This document shows, piece by piece, positions 6,495 through 7,742 of a stretch of 7,742 bases of DNA. The notes under the pieces were generated by a model that worked only from the letters and a program-made list of their open reading frames with translations, made no database searches and was not told the origin of the DNA. Made by a program: the position numbers and the translations under genes. The DNA lies in NCBI GenBank assembly GCA_965372355.1, contig CBDVBZ010000149.1, forward strand, positions 1 through 7,742, written 5' to 3'. Every line of letters starts with the position of its first letter. Within the stretch, counting starts at the first letter, position 1. The DNA is from CBDVBZ01 sp965372355 (GTDB lineage Bacteria > Krumholzibacteriota > Krumholzibacteriia > WVZY01).

Positions 6495-7690
6495 CACTTG
6501 ATCAACGTCGCTCTCCTGACAACGGTTCCGCTCGCCGTCTGCAGACGGTGGAAATACACGCCGCTCGAGAGCCCGGCTGCGTTCCACTCGATCACATAAT
6601 CCCCCGGCCTCTTGACTTCATCCACCAGTGTTTCCAATAGCCGGCCTGCGACGTCGTACACGGTGAGCCGTACGTGTTGTGCGACGGAAACCGAATAGGG
6701 GATCTGCGTGACAGGGTTGAACGGATTGGGCGCGGGCAACCCCAGAACGACGGTCGGCGTGTCAGGCCGTGGTGACGGGGATCCACCATCCACCGCGATG
6801 ACAACGACCCGATCGGTCGTCGAAAACGGCATACCGTCGTTGTACAGTCCCGTAAGAATCAGTGTGAGCGTATCACCCGGACTGCCGCCGGGAATAGCCG
6901 CTGCAACATCCCGAGAGAGAAACTGCAGGAACAGATCGTCGAAACCATCGCTACCCGCATCGCCGCAGGCGCAGTCCATGACACCCACCGTTAGGGGCGG
7001 GACCCCCTCCAACCGACAGCTCGTCGGGTCGATTTCGGAGATGTCGACCGTCGCGCTTCCCAGAATCGCCACCGGCAGCGCTCCGCCCTTCCGATCGCTT
7101 ACGCTCGTCGTATCCCACAACGTCGAATCGAACGCATTGGGCCACTCGCCCGGCCGGATATCCATTCCGACGAACTGACACGTCTGCGAGCGCGCACCAA
7201 ACGCGGGAAATTCGGTCTGCGACGGAAACTCGGCTACGATCGGTGTCGCGTCCGGGAAGAGCGGATGCCGCTTAACCTGGGGGAAATCCGAGTTGAAGCT
7301 CGAACAATCGTCGACCTGCCACTGCACGAGGACCCAATGAATGAGGAACTTCTTGCCCATCTGGGGCCCCGGGTTGCTCATGCCAAAGGGCACTGAAATA
7401 CCGGTGTCGGAACGACCCAACGTGGCCGCCGGGGTTTTGATATCCGCAATGAGTTGAAGATTCGGCCCATAATCGATACCGTACTGGGCCCCACTCACAA
7501 AAAAGTCAAAATCCTCGCCAAAGACATACAGCGTATCGAGCTGTCCCGCACCCCCAGGATCCTCGGTTCGTTGCGTGCCAAGCGAATCGAAATAAACTGC
7601 AATCTGCCCGGTATCGCCTGACACCGGTCCTGGGATGAGCCCCAGGCCCACCACGGCAACGACAACCAGACCCCATGAGACTTTGTTCAC
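6494..7690 (-). CDS. Secreted protein with type IX secretion-type C-terminal sorting (FlgD-Ig-like) domain
   Basis: The product is 398 aa, starting at GTG (7690-7688) 5 bases after AAAGGAGG. The signal peptide covers residues ~1-25 (MNKVSWGLVVVAVVGLGLIP, cleavage probably near VSG-D). The next ~145 residues (GQIAVYFDSLGTQ onward) are predicted mainly beta and are not a family I can name. Residues ~174-257 form a recognisable module: MDIRPGEWPN, LPVAILGSATVDISEIDP, then DCACGDAGSDGFDDLFLQF. It resembles the IDIKPGS...PVAILG...DGxxDLxLxF domain found in many secreted proteins, with an acidic loop that may bind calcium. Residues ~317-398 (LPAPNPFNPVTQIPYS, VYDVAGRLLETLVDE, SSGVYFHRLQ) match the C-terminal sorting domain that directs export by the type IX system and surface attachment. 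The location is therefore probably extracellular or on the cell surface. No catalytic motif is visible. It is a separate unit, convergent with the GAF gene. Confidence 0.92.
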   Translation of the reverse strand: MNKVSWGLVVVAVVGLGLIPGPVSGDTGQIAVYFDSLGTQRTEDPGGAGQLDTLYVFGEDFDFFVSGAQYGIDYGPNLQLIADIKTPAATLGRSDTGISVPFGMSNPGPQMGKKFLIHWVLVQWQVDDCSSFNSDFPQVKRHPLFPDATPIVAEFPSQTEFPAFGARSQTCQFVGMDIRPGEWPNAFDSTLWDTTSVSDRKGGALPVAILGSATVDISEIDPTSCRLEGVPPLTVGVMDCACGDAGSDGFDDLFLQFLSRDVAAAIPGGSPGDTLTLILTGLYNDGMPFSTTDRVVVIAVDGGSPSPRPDTPTVVLGLPAPNPFNPVTQIPYSVSVAQHVRLTVYDVAGRLLETLVDEVKRPGDYVIEWNAAGLSSGVYFHRLQTASGTVVRRATLIK

Positions 7691-7695
7691 ATCGG

Positions 7696-7703
7696 CCTCC
7701 TTT
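7696..7703 (-). promoter_or_regulatory. Strong ribosome binding site AAAGGAGG deciding a GTG start
   Basis: On the minus strand AAAGGAGG ends 5 bases before GTG 7690-7688. An overlapping ATG two bases earlier runs straight into TGA (ATGTGA), so GTG is the start. The remaining ~40 bases to the window edge show no promoter I can support. Confidence 0.8.
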
Positions 7704-7742
7704 GACGACGGTCCAGGGGCTTCATTGGATCCGCGATCTACG

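Overview
This GC-rich window (roughly 58-60% by eye) looks like a chromosomal fragment of an uncultured bacterium of the Fibrobacterota-Chlorobiota-Bacteroidota (FCB) side of the tree, such as Eisenbacteria, Krumholzibacteriota or Latescibacterota. Two things suggest this. The first is a secreted protein ending in a type IX secretion-type C-terminal sorting domain (PNPFNP ... VYDVAGR ... SGVYFHRL). The second is a Ser/Thr kinase fused to a TolB-like domain and TPRs, an architecture frequent in such lineages. The assignment is inference from protein style, not from a marker gene.

Layout. Positions 1-788 hold the C-terminal part of a sulfatase-superfamily enzyme whose start lies off the window. 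Nine bases later a 702-703 aa polytopic membrane protein with a C-terminal TPR domain follows (798-2909); it resembles GT-C-type glycosyltransferases and is probably co-transcribed. A short spacer (2910-3085) carries promoter-like hexamers and a 7-bp inverted repeat. Next is a soluble Ser/Thr kinase-TolB-like-TPR protein (3086-5236), then a 119-bp spacer and a membrane-anchored GAF sensor protein with no visible output domain (5356-6282). The 211-bp convergent spacer 6283-6493 holds a degenerate ~59-bp tandem repeat with inverted arms and a 14-bp-stem hairpin touching the next stop codon. On the minus strand, 6494-7690 encodes a secreted protein with a signal peptide, a Cys/Asp-rich central module and the sorting domain.

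How the genes may work together. The sulfatase and the GT-C-like/TPR protein plausibly act on a surface or periplasmic glycan or lipid. The kinase and GAF protein look like signalling proteins, but no output partner is visible. The secreted protein on the other strand is a separate transcription unit.

I see no tRNA, rRNA, CRISPR array, transposase, integrase or phage gene. Nothing in the window is an obviously new defence or mobile system. The most unusual non-coding signal is the repeat block at 6328-6494.
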